A DNA stretch of 64,000 nt. It comes from Ambrosia x helenae (taxonomy: Eukaryota > Streptophyta > Magnoliopsida > Asterales > Asteraceae). The position numbers were made by a program, and so were the translations under genes. The first letter of the stretch is position 1, and every line of letters begins with the position of its first letter. The stretch spans positions 47,748,238 through 47,812,237 of the forward strand of contig CM061226.1 of NCBI GenBank assembly GCA_030844895.1. Direction: 5' to 3'. Under the pieces are notes generated by a model. It saw nothing but the letters and a program-made list of their open reading frames with translations, did no database searches and had not been told where the DNA came from. Below are positions 63,558 through 64,000 of the stretch, one piece after another.

Positions 63558-63640
63558 ACACAACCACTGGTCTAGACCAAGTGGTTGTGTCTGGTGCTCG
63601 TCTGCTGGTCCACGCGGGTTCGAGTCCCGGGTTGGACAAA
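63558..63640 (+). other. tRNA-like cassette (sense to its LTR)
   Basis: A-box-like TAGACCAAGTGG (63573-63584) and B box GGTTCGAGTCC (63617-63627), within the same CAACCACT/AGTGGTTG palindrome seen at 36781-36810. About 325 bp downstream of the TATA box. Confidence 0.7.
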
Positions 63641-64000
63641 CCTTTTTCTTGTTTTTGTTTTTAAGCAAATCATATATATATATATATATAATACTTATAA
63701 TCTTATAAATTCATTTTAAAATGCTAAAACATTTTTAAAAATTCTACAAAAATTATCTTGTATTAATCTGATGTAATAGTTCAACTTACAATTTTTAGTT
63801 TTCAAAAATTTATTTATTTAATATATTTAATAAATAAATTAATTTTATTCTATTATATTTATAAAATTCCATTAAAATATCAAAACAAATTCATAAATTT
63901 CCACAAATTTTACTCTAAGTTTTTATAACATTAAGCTTTTCAGAAATGATTTTTATTTCTGAAAAATCATTTATTTAATATTTTTAAGCAATTTTTGTTA

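Larger units (their letters stand above)
62563..64000 (+). repeat. Family-2 LTR, truncated by the window end
   Basis: Starts TGTAACATTCGCATTT, matching the reverse of the solo LTR end at 37661. TATA box TATAAATT at 63232-63239. Antisense tRNA-like cassette at 62880-62950 and sense one at 63558-63640. The AT-rich end (63720-64000) matches the reverse of 36220-36490. ORFs inside are not supported. Confidence 0.75.

Overview
This is a plant nuclear window, probably from a eudicot and by impression from Asteraceae. The evidence is the long-LTR Ty3/gypsy chromovirus of Tekay type, a Cassandra TRIM with a 5S rRNA segment, a plant Helitron with an RPA-like gene, and B3 and F-box gene fragments. The species call is an impression; no search was run. 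There is no ordinary gene-rich region: nearly everything is nested mobile DNA.

Layout. 1-3032 is the 5' end (leader and long LTR) of a minus-strand Tekay-type element that runs off the left edge. 3033-30300 reads as the right part of one large plus-strand Helitron: a helicase C-terminus, an RPA1-like gene, a B3 pseudogene, an unrecognised coiled-coil gene and two F-box pseudogenes, ending in a hairpin plus CTAG at 30271-30300. A young, intact minus-strand Tekay-type element (5633-16128, target duplication GTATA) sits inside a late RPA exon and carries the window's only intact large ORF.

Right of the Helitron, the host is a second LTR family ('family 2'), with interior pieces at 30301-30458, 33752-34056 and 45815-46630 and a 5' LTR at 46631-49335. 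Nested in it are: a chimeric element joining a Tekay-type LTR to a Cassandra interior and Cassandra LTR under one target duplication (30459-33751); a solo Tekay-type LTR (34057-45809); and, inside that, a solo family-2 LTR (35056-37661) and a gag-only Tekay derivative (38195-44653). Beyond 49335 lie G-rich and CTATAC-rich degenerate repeats, a hAT-like non-autonomous element split by a second gag-only Tekay derivative (50469-58437), a related LTR (59860-62562) and a truncated family-2 LTR (62563-64000).

How the parts relate. The intact element supplies the gag-pol that the gag-only elements lack. Cassandra and the Tekay elements share primer-binding site, polypurine tract and LTR ends, and two separate Cassandra/Tekay junctions occur here, which suggests that Tekay machinery mobilises Cassandra. 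The most unusual signals are this chimera, tRNA-like cassettes at fixed places in family-2 LTRs, variable hairpin arrays in Tekay LTRs, tandem polypurine tracts with alternative LTR starts, and conserved splice signals inside the LTR.
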